From NCBI GenBank assembly GCA_000469685.2, contig LS997567.1, positions 16,376,712 through 16,440,711 on the forward strand: a stretch of DNA of 64,000 bases. The letters are read 5' to 3'. Of the stretch, positions 11,233 to 22,620 are shown piece after piece. This DNA is from Haemonchus contortus. Taxonomy: Eukaryota; Nematoda; Chromadorea; Rhabditida; Trichostrongylidae. The notes beneath the pieces were generated by a model. The model saw only the letters and a list, made by a program, of their open reading frames with translations, did no database searches and was not told where the DNA came from. How positions within the stretch are numbered: position 1 is the first letter of the stretch; the number at the start of each line of letters is the position of its first letter. The translations under genes were made by a program, and so were the position numbers.

Positions 11233-12578
11233 TTCATCGAAGCCATGAAACAATTTCATCAACGCAGTTATTTTATATATAGGTCCCCGAGAGCTCCTAT
11301 TGTAAACCACGTCTGGGATCGACTTCACGCAATCATATCCTACAAATGTAGCCGCGGCTCCAGTGCTCGTTCCGCTGCCTCCAATTCAACACTGCATTTG
11401 AGAGTAACTCGTCAGCTATGCAACCGTTAGACTTTTATTTCTTCGTTCTCACAATCAGCCTGGAGATATTCCGCTCGACGATGATCGTCGAATCGGACGA
11501 ATGTTTCATTAACAAAATGGCAGTAGAGGTTCCTGTGGCAAAACAATGTGCCTTAGGATTCCCTCATCGCCTTAATCATATACAAATGATGGTGCAAGGC
11601 AGAGCTATTCCCCACAATGTAACCAATGTGATCAATATGACCAACGACTGAAATCTTGTCCGTTACCTAGCCGTTTCTGACTACATGACTTGTTGATTTG
11701 TACTACGACCAACAGTTTGAGCGTTTACATCGTTCCACAAGTTCTCTCAAATTTCACAGGCGGTACTCTGTAGTAAGAATGGATGGAAATGTGCTGATCG
11801 TGCTTGAGAATATGTGAACTCGGTTGGCGCTTGAAAGATGAAAGGAGATGTTTATTCTGCCCGGAATGATGAAAAAATTTTCTAACAACACCACAATACC
11901 TAGTACTGGTATGGGTAAAATTATGAAATTTGATGTTGTCCTTTCCTTTGAAATTACTATTTCAAAACCAAAAAGTAGGAGATCCGTTCGTAACATGTGC
12001 TTAATCGTCGCCGTAGCTCTCTCTAAGGGACCAGAAAAGATCAGCATTTTTGATCTACACGATACGGTCGCGCATGATGTAGCATCTCACAGTATGAGAG
12101 CGGTGCTCACTTTGAACCCTTTCCGTTCCTCTTGAGAAAAAGGAACAAGTCCAATCGCTAAATCAGCATGCTTTACAACAGATCACCAAATGTTTATTCT
12201 GCCCGGAAATGGAGCTATCGTACTTATCAAAGAAAGCTCTGCCTAAACGGCGAGAATAAATGAAATGAGCATGACACTGCGCGAATCCACTTCGAGCAAT
12301 AACTTCGTCTTCTAACTTCATTGGACAGGAAGCGTTTATCTTCCAGTCAGAACTGGACGGCACAGAACTCTTCCTGGAAGACCGTGTCTAAGGAACCTTG
12401 AGCTATTCTTGGCCAGGAAGAAGCCCGTCACTTCTAGTGACCTTAAATTTCACTGGTTGACTTCTTTGACTCACGGTTCCCGTTTTCATGGAAGAAGAGG
12501 ATAGCCGAATGGGACACTTGTTTGACGAATGACATAGATCATGGTAGAGGATGCACACATAGTTCAGGGGGTGATGTA
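11233..12578. other. No recognised gene
   Basis: Unique-looking sequence. A short motif GATGTTTATTCTGCCCGGAA near 11850 recurs almost identically near 12188. Frames of 66-97 codons on either strand show no domain. No exon of the F-BAR gene was found here. Confidence 0.5.
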
Positions 12579-13469
12579 ATAGATTGACAAGAAAGTCCTG
12601 CGGTAAAATGGAAGCCATTTCGATTTCATTTCCAAATTCTTCAGATCAATCTAATTCTGGAAACATATTCACAAGAGATCAACAGCCTTCTTTAATCCTC
12701 TGAGAGAATCACTAATGCCTTTTGTCCAGAAGTAAGGAAGCTGTAGCTCAAGAAAATAATTGACTGCCGTTTTCAGATCAGGCTGAGTTATGAACTTTCC
12801 TCCTATAAAGGGACGCCTGAGAAGAGAGAGAGCTTACAGTCATGAGGAGAGATAACGTGTCGAGAGCACGACCGATGAATAATCCAGAACGAAGTGAGTC
12901 CGGCGAAATTTTGAAAGGTGTCTAAAACGAAATTCGGGCTTGCGCTTCGGGCTCTAGGAACCAAAAATATGGTTTTGGGCGTCTTTTTCTTGCCGCGTTG
13001 GCCAAACTTTGAGCTTCATAGAATTGGAAGGCAGCTGTGACTATCTAATCTACGCTCAGCAACTCCTAACAGATGGATCACAGACCGATCGGATTTCACA
13101 CCACAGAAAACTATGGTACGATGCTTGCGTTACCTCGAAGGCCAGCGTCTCCTGCACTGAAGAGATCCACCCGATTGTTGACCTTTGATCGGTGAGCAGT
13201 GCTAGCATCCAATAGATTGCTGATAATTCAAGCCGCTACGCCCGCTCTTCTCCCTCGGAATACCTGGAAGAAGGTGATGGTTCAAATAGGGTGTTTTCCA
13301 TTCATTGGCGGTGATGCTGCGGAAGCCTATGAACGCGTCCTTTTTTACTCACGTTTTGATTGCCAAGGAAATACCCTGATAGTTTATCACCTTTGCTACT
13401 GGGTTCACATATTATACAAGTTTTCAAGAGTCCGAATTTTTTGTCGCAGAACTTTTTTGCCAACCCTAT
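12579..13469 (-). mobile_element. mariner-derived non-autonomous element, copy B
   Basis: About 890 bp with degenerate mariner ends (ATTGACAAGAAAGTCCTGCG on the left and TTGTCGCAGAACTTTTTTGC on the right), preceded by TA at 12577-12578. The interior aligns throughout with copy A, for example around the CTTTAATCCTCTGAGAGAATC stretch. It is the most diverged of the three copies. The antisense transposase remnant is broken by stops. Confidence 0.8.
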
Positions 13470-14097
13470 ATTTAATCAAAATTGCATAAGAATTGAGAAT
13501 GTGCATCCAAGCGTCTCAAGGCTTTTGCACTATCCCAATACATGAAGTCTGAGACTGCTCATCAATTTTTACTCCAGTAACCACCGAATAACAGTTTAAC
13601 AGGACAAACAACTATGACCCAATTTTTTAAAAGCACTCCAGGGGAGAGAATCCGTTCTGATCTTTCCATTTGAAACAAGAAGCGGTCCTAGATTTTGTAG
13701 GGCCCGTTGTAGGCCCGAGCCATCATTTGAGATGAAAGCAAGTCCCTCTTAGGTTTAGAAATGGGCATAGCAACACTACCCCTGTAGTGGAATATGGAAG
13801 TCCTTGTCTTTGCCTGTGTGTTCGCCACCATACCCAGTGCACCCCCGCAAAACACTTCGCGCCGTGACTCGACGTGTGAATATGTGCATTCGCATCAAGT
13901 CGCACCCTTACAGAGGAGATGCTTCCATAAATTTGTTCCTATAATCGTTTCGCAGATTTAAAAGGTAGGCTTGAATTAAAGATTCAAAAGCATGCTGCAG
14001 TACTTATCCCATCTTGAATGGCCGTTGCGACCAAATACCCTTTTCATAAATGCAATAAACTTGATATTTCAAAGATTGCACGAGATTGGTTACTTAC
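13470..14097. other. No recognised gene
   Basis: No repeat or domain seen. A 27-base minus-strand interval near 13925 has splice-like borders but is too short to support. Confidence 0.45.
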
Positions 14098-14143
14098 CAT
14101 TTCACAAGCCTTATAAAACTCTCACTGCACTGAACAGAATATC
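14098..14143 (-). CDS. Possible further exon of the F-BAR gene
   Basis: On the minus strand, an acceptor (CTTTTAATCAG) is followed by 46 bases and a strong donor (AAATG then GTAAGTAA). Entering in phase 1, as the confident exon at 23643-23559 requires, the frame is open and gives a peptide with CSESFIRLVK. F-BAR proteins have a cysteine-containing helix at this point, but the alignment needs a three-residue insertion. It could be a chance splice pair. Confidence 0.25.
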
Positions 14144-14174
14144 CTGATTAAAAGTCAGGATCGGTAGCTACACT

Positions 14175-14290
14175 AGTGAAAAATTGCTTGGAAAGGTTCA
14201 CTGTTTTGTCTTTGGTAGTGGAGAGGCCTCCTAGTGAAAAATTGCTTGGAAAGGTTCACTGTTTTGTCTTTGGTAGTGGAGAGGCCTCCT
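14175..14290. repeat. Perfect 58-bp tandem duplication
   Basis: Unit 14175-14232 is repeated exactly at 14233-14290, at the 5' edge of the LINE copy. The unit begins AGTGAAAAATTGCTTGG. Exact identity suggests a recent local duplication. Confidence 0.95.
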
Positions 14291-15905
14291 GGAAAATTGT
14301 GAAAAATGAAACAAGAAGAACTTGCACTCTTGAAAAAGTGGACGGCTCGCTTGTAATCATAGACTCCGCAAAGCCTGAAACCTCGGCAAATGAATTTCAC
14401 AGAGTGTATAAGAGCTATAGTGCTACATATTCTGAGACACCAAATCTTAAATCTTTTGATACTATGAGTGATTCAATCATTTTCAGCAGCCAAGACATTA
14501 ATAATCGGCTGCTCAAGTGACCATCAAATGTTTCTCACACACCTGACGGAATTTCCTTCTCGTTCACAATAAGGTCACACCTTACACTGCTTTTCCCTTA
14601 GAATTCATATTTAACAGAAGTTTGCAGTATGCCGAAGTTCCTCTCAAATGAAAACATGCTATTGTTCTGCCTTTTCTCAGAAAGGCTCCCCTCAATTATC
14701 CAGGTAATTATAGAACCATAAGTCTGCCTTCTGTCTTTTGCCGGTAATCTGACAGTGATTCAAGATGACACTGTTGGTCATCTTGATAGAATACAAATTC
14801 TACCCGCTTCTTAGCATGGGTTGAGAAAAGGTCGATCTAGAGTTACGCAAATGCGCGCAACCCTTAATGATTGGGTAACAGTCCTAGATCATCTGTGGAA
14901 GTCATATGTATACTTCAACTTCAAAAAGCGTTTGACAGGGTGTTTCATGCTAAACTAATAGGAAAAATGGTACAAACCGGAATACACACGACAATTGTAC
15001 ACTGGATTGAGTCTTTTCTGTTTGAGTACACATTTCAAGTGAGGGTCCACAGCTCATTCTAATGCGCCAGGTATTCTCCTAGTGGAGTGCCTAAAGAGTC
15101 TTGTATCTGGTCTTGTTTAACATTCATACTTTCAAACTTCCTGCTTTAGTTGAGAGCCACGGAGTATGCTGTAGGTGTTTCCTGACGATACCAAGAATTA
15201 TGAACTAATAAGGTCTCCTGATGACTTCCATGTCACTCAGAGAGCCATCGGCAGCATTCTCGAGTGGTCTAAGGCTTGGACTTTGCCCATTTCTATTGAA
15301 GAAACCAAAGTTCTACAATTGGGTAAAAATAATTTTCGTAACAACTACTCTATTTTAAACCAACCATTGTGGATGCCTCTGTAATTGAAGTTCTTGGTTT
15401 TACAGTCATCCGCAAGCTTTGTTTCGCTACTCACTGCCTTGGCATTGTTGCAAAAGCAGAATCTAGTCTTTTTTTTGCATCCTGCACTTTTTAGTAAAGA
15501 TCCAACCGTCCTTCTCAAAGACTTCAAAATTTACGTGCCACCTATAATTGTATAGGGGCTTGTTATTTTTCTCCATACAAGAAAGAAATCATCCAGACCA
15601 TTGAGAGGGTTCAAGACAATTTCACTAGGAAAGTTTTCATAAGAGCACTTGGGTACATTTACAATAGCATCCCTCGTACTAGTGTAAAAACTTCGACTCA
15701 CTTGGTAAAAGGAGAACGGTAAACGATTTAATGACGATGCATTATTCTCGGCACAACCTCAATCGATGCTACCAAGTTGTTTTCCTTCAAAACTTCAAAA
15801 ACAAGTTGTAACTCAAACAAATCATGTAATGCTCCGGTCGAGACTTCACTAGGCAAGCACTTCTTTACGCATAGAGCTGGCTCGAGCGAAAGGCTAGTTG
15901 CTCAT
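14291..15905 (+). pseudogene. CR1/jockey-like LINE reverse transcriptase, degenerate
   Basis: Plus-strand remnants in family order: a pre-RT linker (SSQDINNRLLK); a broken fingers region near 14690-14870 (VGHLDRIQIL, RKCAQPLMIG); RT block A LQKAFDRVFHAKLIG with GIHTTIVHWIESFL at 14871-15062; MFPDDTKNYELI (block C, normally F-A-D-D, here FPDD) from 15175; WSKAWTLPISIEETKVLQLG; and a C-terminal ERVQDNFTRKVF-type motif near 15608. At least four frameshifts or stops separate these blocks. The ALA to PRO change in the catalytic box adds to its inactivity. A second fragment of the same family lies on the minus strand at 46965-47550. Confidence 0.82.
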
Positions 15906-16353
15906 TTGACCCTCTGACGACCGTGGCACCCACGGGTAGGTGTCACTAAGACTGGCGCATGGGTCATGGCACCCACTGTTTCGCGTCACCATGTTTTTTC
16001 TTTTATTTGCGCATTTGAAACTTAATTAATATTTTCATATTTTTTAACAAACCAACATTTATTTTCATTCAACATGGGCCACGTGAATGTTTTATAGGAG
16101 CTCATTTATTACAAACATATAGTATAGTCAATAGAGTAGCACTGAAAAGGTTTAGATACTACGTCACGATTTGTGTGTGTCCTGGAACCATTGGAGGCAG
16201 TACATATAATACCTGATTTGCGATTATGTGACGGCCGCGGTCGACCTCGTCATCCTCAAGTTCCTTGGATGTCATACGAATTCCTACCGCTTACATTATC
16301 ATCAAAATTCATACCTTCATTGCTTCCAAACCCGAAGCGCAATTCTTGCCTTA
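15906..16353. other. No recognised gene
   Basis: Contains two short related GGCACCCAC segments near 15930 and 15970 and then AT-rich sequence. Nothing coding is supported. Confidence 0.45.
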
Positions 16354-18332
16354 CAAGGAAGGTCTTTCAGGGCGTGGGACGCTTTTCGAAAATGGTTTTT
16401 TGCATGGTATAGGGGCTTGAGCACTGAGTATAGAACTGTGGTTCATTTCCGCTAAATGGCCTTCTGGATGCCAAAGAAGTAGTGAAAATGATTTTGTCAG
16501 AAATGGCCGTTTTAACCGACTACGCGTCGTTTGTTTCATTCATGGCGTCGACTGTCCGCATGGTAGAAGGCCCCAGCGGACTGCGCATTGAAAATAACCT
16601 GAACGGTAGCCAAAAAAGGGGGCCACATGTTGGAACATGTTGAAGAGTGCGGAGAGGTTTCATATGTGCTTTCCACGATTGAGTTCCTAGCAGCGACGGA
16701 TGGTATGGTGGATAGCGATGTGGACTTCGAGTTGGGACGTCTAGGTTAGGTTGGCGTTTCGGATCTCTGGGGCTTTGCCATTTTTGCATTTTATGCTGCC
16801 ACCTCCAGATTGCCTCCATTTTATACCAGGTCCCGACTGGTCATGGTCGTGACCAGGACCACCGATAACCTCTACAAGTCGTTTGAATTTGATGTGTCAA
16901 GCAAATGGAGGACTTCCAGGCTTCATACTCCTTCGAGTATAAAAGGGTCACTTTATTTCACATTATATAAGCGTTGTAATGGGGGTCAAAACACTATAAT
17001 ATGGTTCCTGTTCGATGGAAGCTGTCCTCGACCTCGTTGGTCGATGCAAAGATTGCAGGATTCCCAGATTCATTGTAGCTCCCGGTTTTCCCTGGGCGTC
17101 AACCGCGGGCTTCTGTGAGAAAACGAATCAGATTCTCTTTGAACTCGTCCTCTTGCCGAAGGATCCGTAAGCATTTTGCTCGATATAAAAAGCTGCCGCC
17201 CATGAAGGAAATCAGTCAACCGCCAGATTACTAGATTAGTGACTAGATGAAGGGTTCGAACGATACCCGTTCCCAACATACGATCCTCTAACTCCGCGTC
17301 CTGCTATGAAAGGATGGTAGGACGCCATCAAGAAGGACAATGCTGAATTCGAGGTGGCTGCACATTGTGATCGTGAGGAGAGAAGGAAATGGAGATAACC
17401 AACCAGAACAGTGGACAAAACCCCTAGAACGGGGCGAGATCAGCTAGGGTAAAAACGGTGAAATCATCGAAATTAGATGCACCTCTCATCAGTTTTGAAG
17501 GAGTTCGTTCGAAATAAAACAACAATCAAACCATTACTGCCCAAACTAGTCGAAGAATTGTATGTCCATACAACGTCCGAAGACCAGATTATATGATATC
17601 GAGATTTTGACTACCAAAATGATATCATACCAATTCACCAACATTTTACCAACTGAATAAACTCTCAGTGTGAGGGATGCAAAAACAGCCGAAGTGATGA
17701 AAAAACTACGCGAGGAAGTTGAGTGGGGGGGGGGGGGAAGGGGAGTTCTTGAGAGTGTGAAACCTGGAAGTCCCTCATTGGCAGTGCTCGACACATCAAA
17801 TTCAAACTTGTAGAGGTTATCGGTGGTCCTGGTCACGACCATGACCAGTCGGGCACTGCTTTGCCCCTGGTATAAAATGGAGGCAATCTGGAGGTGGTAG
17901 CATAAAATGCAAAAATGGCAAAGCCTCAGAGATCCGAACCACCAACCTAACCTAGACGTCCCAACTCGGAGTCCACATCGCTATCCACCACACCATCCGA
18001 CGCTGCGAGCTTCTGAACCATGGACAGCCTATACGAAACTTCCCCGCACTTTTCAACATGTGGGTCCCTTTTTTGACTAACGTAGACATTATTTTCAATG
18101 TACAAACCACTGGGGCCTTCTACTGTGCAGACAGTCGACGCCATGAAAAAAACAAACGACGCGTAGTGGGTTAAAACGGCCATTTCTGACAAAATTATTT
18201 TCACTCCTTTTTTGGCATTCAGAAGGCCATTTAGCGGAAATGAACCACAGCTCTATGCTCAGTGCTCAAGCCCCTATACCATGCGAAAAACCATTTTCGA
18301 AAAGCGTCCCACGCCCTGAAAGACCTTCCTTG
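16354..18332. mobile_element. Foldback element FB1 (about 2 kb)
   Basis: The ends begin CAAGGAAGGTCTTTCAGG on the left and carry its inverse on the right, flanked by TTA on both sides (16351-16353 and 18333-18335). The left arm 16354-16950 pairs with 17745-18332 along about 590 bases at high but imperfect identity. The 800-bp centre is shared with FB2 (48124-50112), so it is part of the element. No transposase is recognisable. A G homopolymer lies near 17727. Each arm contains a tRNA-like segment (about 16690-16770 and its inverse near 17940-18010) with a B-box-like GGTTCGGATC in one arm. Confidence 0.85.
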
Positions 18333-18379
18333 TTAGATAAGTATGAGATAAAATGAGAACTAATGCTTCTGTTATGCGG

Positions 18380-18670
18380 AAATACTGCTGAGTTCATTGA
18401 GCCAGAGAAAGGAGTTCTTTCGGATTCTCATTTTTCCTTGAAAGCTCTACACCCTCAGCATTAGCTCTGAATTGGGAGCGATTTCTTCTGTAAGCCATCT
18501 TCGCTGCGTCCACTAAGAACATCGTATAATATCACAAAGGCGATTATTCACAGAAAAAAGTATTCAGACACTTCATCGCGGCTGAGTCTACTATGTTAGC
18601 TACAATACCATCAATGTTCCCAGCCGACTCCTTGTGCCTTCAAGCTTCAACGGTCTGGGTCCGAACTAAC
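18380..18670 (-). repeat. Dispersed repeat of the GCCCGGC-tail family, inverted copy
   Basis: Its reverse complement aligns with 60070-60330 and 43000-43170, including AATCGCCTTTGTGATAT and AGAGCTTTCAAGGAAAAA. The hairpin tail present in the other copies is missing here. Confidence 0.8.
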
Positions 18671-19445
18671 AGTATTTATTCACGCCCAGTCCTTTGGGGC
18701 GGAGTTTGGTCTTGCAACCTATCATCAGTGTTCCTATCCTGCTTCCTGTATTCCTACTAAGTTTGACCGCTCTAGGTCCATTTTGACATATCTCTGTAAG
18801 CCCCATCAAAGATAATATCACAAAGAAGAAAAAAGGGGACAGTTCGGCTAAGGAAGTGTACCTCCGTGAAATTTTCGTGCAATTGGAAAACTTTGAACGC
18901 CCTATGGCCAAATTGAAATTTTCGCAATCCTCGCCCCTGTGGGCGGGGTCTGATCCTTCTACCTACAGTGGGTGTTCCCATCTCATTCCCATAACTGCGA
19001 CCAAATTTAAACGCTTTAGGATCACGGGGACAGGAGTTGTGAATACTGCACGAACCCCGCCCATTGTCGGCGGAGTCTGGTCCTGCCATCCACCGTTAAT
19101 GTTCCTATGCTGCCGCCCGTACTCCTAACAAATTTGAACGTTCTAGGATAACGGAGACAGGAGTTGCGAATTTGCACAAACCCCGCCCATTGTGGGCGGA
19201 GTCTGATCCTGCCACCTACCATAGGTGTTCTGATCCTGCCGCCCGTACTCCTATCGAGTTTGAGTGCTCTAGGATAACGGGGACATGAGTTCTGAATTTA
19301 CGCTCGAACATTTATTTCTCACAAACCCCGCCCCCTTTGAGCGGAGTCCGGTCCTGCCACCAACTAAAAGTGTTCCCATCCTGCCGCCTGTACTCCTACC
19401 AAATTTGAACGCTTTCGGTCCACGGGGACAGGAGTTATGAATTTC
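18670..19445. repeat. Tandem G+C-rich repeat units
   Basis: Four to six diverged units of about 115-145 bp. Each has CCCCGCCC, a short spacer and GGGCGGAG, then ATCCTGCCGCC, AATTTGAACG and ACGGGGACAGGAGTT. This family recurs across the window (29660, 36531, 42700, 50750, 55560 and 60004). Confidence 0.9.
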
Positions 19446-19458
19446 CGGTCAGACACAC

Positions 19459-19493
<35 letters not shown>

Positions 19494-19625
19494 AACACAC
19501 CAACAGACACACTTAGCCGATTATATAAGTAGGATATATATATACCTTGTATATGTATATCTGTATGTTAATATGTCTATATGAATATATGTTCACATGT
19601 ACATATACATATATGTATATACGCA
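19446..19625. repeat. CA/CATA and TA microsatellite
   Basis: ACACACACATACATACATAC-type repeats start directly after the motif TTTCCGGTCAGA that ends the preceding repeat unit, then pass into TATATG-rich sequence. Confidence 0.9.
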
Positions 19626-19639
19626 TACACAGTATTCGA

Positions 19640-20090
19640 CCAACTTTAACTTGCCATAACTTTTCCCAGTGGAACAAATGCATGAAATTTTGAAATATTT
19701 AACTGAAGCATATTTCACACTATCCAATACTATTTGACTGCAAAGCAGCAAGGTCCACATAAGTAAGGGGAAGGCATTTGTAGACTATACTGAAAGCAAG
19801 TTTGCGACGTCTGCAGTTATTCGCAACTTATTAGCGTTTTTCTCCTCTTCTATGTCCCGCATTAGCGCTCGTACACTCTGGACATGGCAAAAAGCAAAGT
19901 AATCCTAGAAGCGCCAACTATCCTATTTTCAGTTGGTTTTAATTTCAAGCTCTTTGGGATACTAGGAACGTGAACAAAATGCAGGTTAATAGTGGTAAGT
20001 ATTCACACTACACCAATGCTACACATATTGAAATTTCGCTTGATTATATGCAGTATGAAAGGAGCTATGACTGAAAAGTACAAGTGAAGA
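19640..20090. other. No recognised gene
   Basis: Nothing recognisable. A TTTTCAG near 19936 is followed by a good GTAAGT near 19994 on the plus strand, but all three frames between them contain stops. Confidence 0.5.
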
Positions 20091-20176
20091 AGCAATATAT
20101 ATATATGTATGTATATATAGTATCTATATATATATGTATGTATATATATATATATGTATATATACATATATATACT
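20090..20176. repeat. TATATG microsatellite
   Basis: About 85 bases of TATATATG/TATATACA repeat abutting the truncated 5' end of the RTE element, probably the site where the 5' end was lost. Confidence 0.9.
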
Positions 20177-20179
20177 GCA

Positions 20180-21832
20180 TCCCGGCCGGAAGGCAATGGA
20201 GAAGGTCATCTACGACTTCTACTCGGATCTCTTCGACAGCCACGTCTACCTGCCTACTCATCATCTTAAGGAAGACGAATATATCGCTCCTTCGGTTCTC
20301 CCTTCCGAAATACGACATGCCATTACGTCGATGAAGAACTGTACAGCGCCCGGTCCCGATACGATCAAACCAGAATATCGGAAGAGTATACCACCAGTCA
20401 TCGTCAAAACTCTGGCTAGGCTCTTCACACGGCACCTGTCGGAATGCAAAGTGCCCACGTCGTGGGAAACTAGCAAGACTGTGTTGCTGTACGAGAAGGG
20501 AGATCCAGACGATATTGGCAATTATCGCCCAATCTGCCTGCTGTCCGTAATCTACAAGCTTTCACTCGTGTCATCCTAAACAGGATTTAAACAGGATTGG
20601 CAGAATATTAGATGAAGGACAGCCATGCGAGCAAGCAGGGTTTCGGAGAGGGTTCAATACAATCGATCATATCCACACCGTAACAAGGCTCATTGAAGTA
20701 TCGCGAGAGTACAAAATGCCGCTATGTCTTACGTTTATCGGCTTGAAGAAAGCCTTTGAAACCGTTGAGACAGAAGCGGTAATAAGAGCCCTGGGCAACC
20801 AGGGTGTTCCTACTCAATATATAGGGATGCTCCGTAAGCTCTACGACAACTTCACAACCAGGATTTCACCATTCTACGAGGAAGTCATTGTCAACGTGAA
20901 GAGAGGTGTTCGGCAAAGCGATACTATTTCGCCCAAACTTTTCAGTGCCGCCCTCGAGAACATCATGTGTCATTTGAAATGGGAAGACTTGGGAGTAAAG
21001 GTAGACGGCCGCTTCCTACATCACCTCCGCTTTGCAGACGACATCGTGCTTATAACACCGAACATCGAGCAGGCGGAACGAATGCTGGCCGAGTTTGATA
21101 GTGCTTGTGGAAAGATCGGCTTGAGGCTGAACCTAACGAAGACGATGTTCATGAAAAACGGTTTGGTAACTGATGCTCCCTTCACGCTGAACGGAAAGAA
21201 TATCTCCGAATGCTCTAGCTATGTGTATCTAGGTCGCGAAGTCAACGTGATGAACGACCTAGCTCCGGAGCTGTGCAGAAGGAAACGCGCCGCGTGGGGA
21301 GCATTTGAGAATATCGAGGGAGTAGTGTAGAAGACAAAGAACATCCGGCTCCGCGCTCACCTATTCGACACTGCTGTTCTTCCTGCTTTGACGTACGCCT
21401 CAGAGACTTGGACTCTACGAAAGCAGGATGAGCATGCTGTCAGCGTTGCTCAACGCGCTTTAGAAAGGACGATGCTCGCAATTTTCCTGTACACGCAAGT
21501 GCAGTCCGAGCTCCGTCAACGAACGAAGATCGGGGATGCCGTTGACTACGCCAAGAAATCGAAGATCAGGTGGGCCGGACACATTATGCGATATAGTGAT
21601 GACCGTTGGACCAGGGCGGTTACTGTCTGGATTCCTCGGGACATCAAACGAACTTCCAGGAAGGAAGCCAACGAGATGGTCAGACTTCTTCACGAAAGCT
21701 CTGAACCACAGGAATGTTGATCCTCGTGTCCCTGGAGTGATTCATTGGACCACTCTGGCTCGTAACAGGGGCGAATGGAGACGTTACTGGCGCCCGCTCG
21801 AGGAAATCGACGATCAACGTGACGACAGGTGA
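20180..21832 (+). pseudogene. RTE-like endonuclease-reverse transcriptase, 5' truncated
   Basis: The best-preserved retroelement in the window, of a type very common in hookworms. The endonuclease is missing. The pre-RT region starts near 20190 (AMEKVIYDFYSDLF); then TAPGPDTIKPEY; GDPDDIGNYRPICLLS; a frameshift near 20570; block A TFIGLKKAFETVE, where the catalytic Asp codon is Gly (20740-20742); block B GVRQSDTISPKLF; block C FADDIVLI (21031-21042); and the connection LPALTYASETWTLRKQ after an in-frame TAG near 21328. A second frameshift near 21660 moves the C-terminus ([31 protein letters not shown]) to another frame ending at 21832. The tail is TGATACAGGTGATATATA. Confidence 0.93.
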
Positions 21833-21905
21833 TACAGGTGATATATATAGTATGCATATATATACATATATATGTATATATAATATATAGACATATAAAG
21901 TATAT
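21833..21905. repeat. TATATG microsatellite at RTE 3' end
   Basis: TA-rich repeat directly after the RTE stop codon and its TGATACAGG tail. Confidence 0.85.
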
Positions 21906-22285
21906 AACCTTTTGAGTTCCATCAGTTGTTTGTCTGTGTTTGATGTTTTTTCACATGTTATGTAAGGACATGTGATGAAATTCAAGTTTTCGAAAAAATG
22001 CCTTTACTTAGGTGAATACTCAAAACTCCAACATTCATGAAACAAATCGAACGATCGAGCAAATCAAACTTGTTATGCACAAATTGCGCACCTTTCGGTT
22101 CATGATTTAACCTCAACTATTATATATAGTCCCCCTGAGTCATTTAAATCCGCATTGTCACAATTGCTCTGATCAGATTCGTTTTATAGCAGTTTTCACG
22201 GCATAGAAGTAGACCACATCAAATGTTGGATCTGTTGTTAACAACACTACGTTTCCAAGTGAAGGGCGTATTCAAAGGTGAATCG
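21906..22285. other. No recognised gene
   Basis: AT-rich sequence; nothing supported. Confidence 0.5.
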
Positions 22286-22620
22286 CACCACACCGCACAT
22301 GTTACTTTTTTGCTTTATGTTTTCGTCAATCTTGACGTCTCATGCGAGCCTAGCGCATTTGCCGCTTCTCGTGAGATTTTGCTCGGTCCTGAGTTGGTGT
22401 TTCACTGTTTCGTTTGCGGATGTATTTTTTGATCAGTCTTCATGTTGGACATTTACCTGCTTGAAGGCAAATTCCTTTAGAAGCTTTTAAAAATGATATG
22501 GGTTTCTCTATAACCACCGACTGGAGAGCCAAGTTTTGATGGAGAGCCAAGTTCCGACCCGAATTAGTAAACGCGCCTTGCCTTTATTCATGTCGCTCTT
22601 ACACTATCCTGCCTGATACC
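22286..22620 (-). repeat. Second copy of the repeat at 556-880
   Basis: The reverse complement aligns from AGAGCGACATGAATAAAG through a donor-like CAGGTAAATG to the basic frame containing DRAKSHEKRQMR. Two in-frame stops (TAG after QMR, TGA after RQD) interrupt the basic frame. The differences from the other copy are mostly synonymous. Confidence 0.7.

Noticed and set aside
4350..11246. Very long Cys/Val-rich and Thr/His-rich open frames (up to 646 codons)
   Set aside because: They follow from the TGTGTATG repeat, which contains no stop in several frames on both strands; composition is only that of the repeat.
12163..12363. 66-codon minus frame as a continuation of the F-BAR gene
   Set aside because: No matching splice phase and no resemblance to HR1 or SH3 sequence.
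19936..19994. Plus-strand exon between TTTTCAG and GTAAGT
   Set aside because: All three reading frames contain stop codons.
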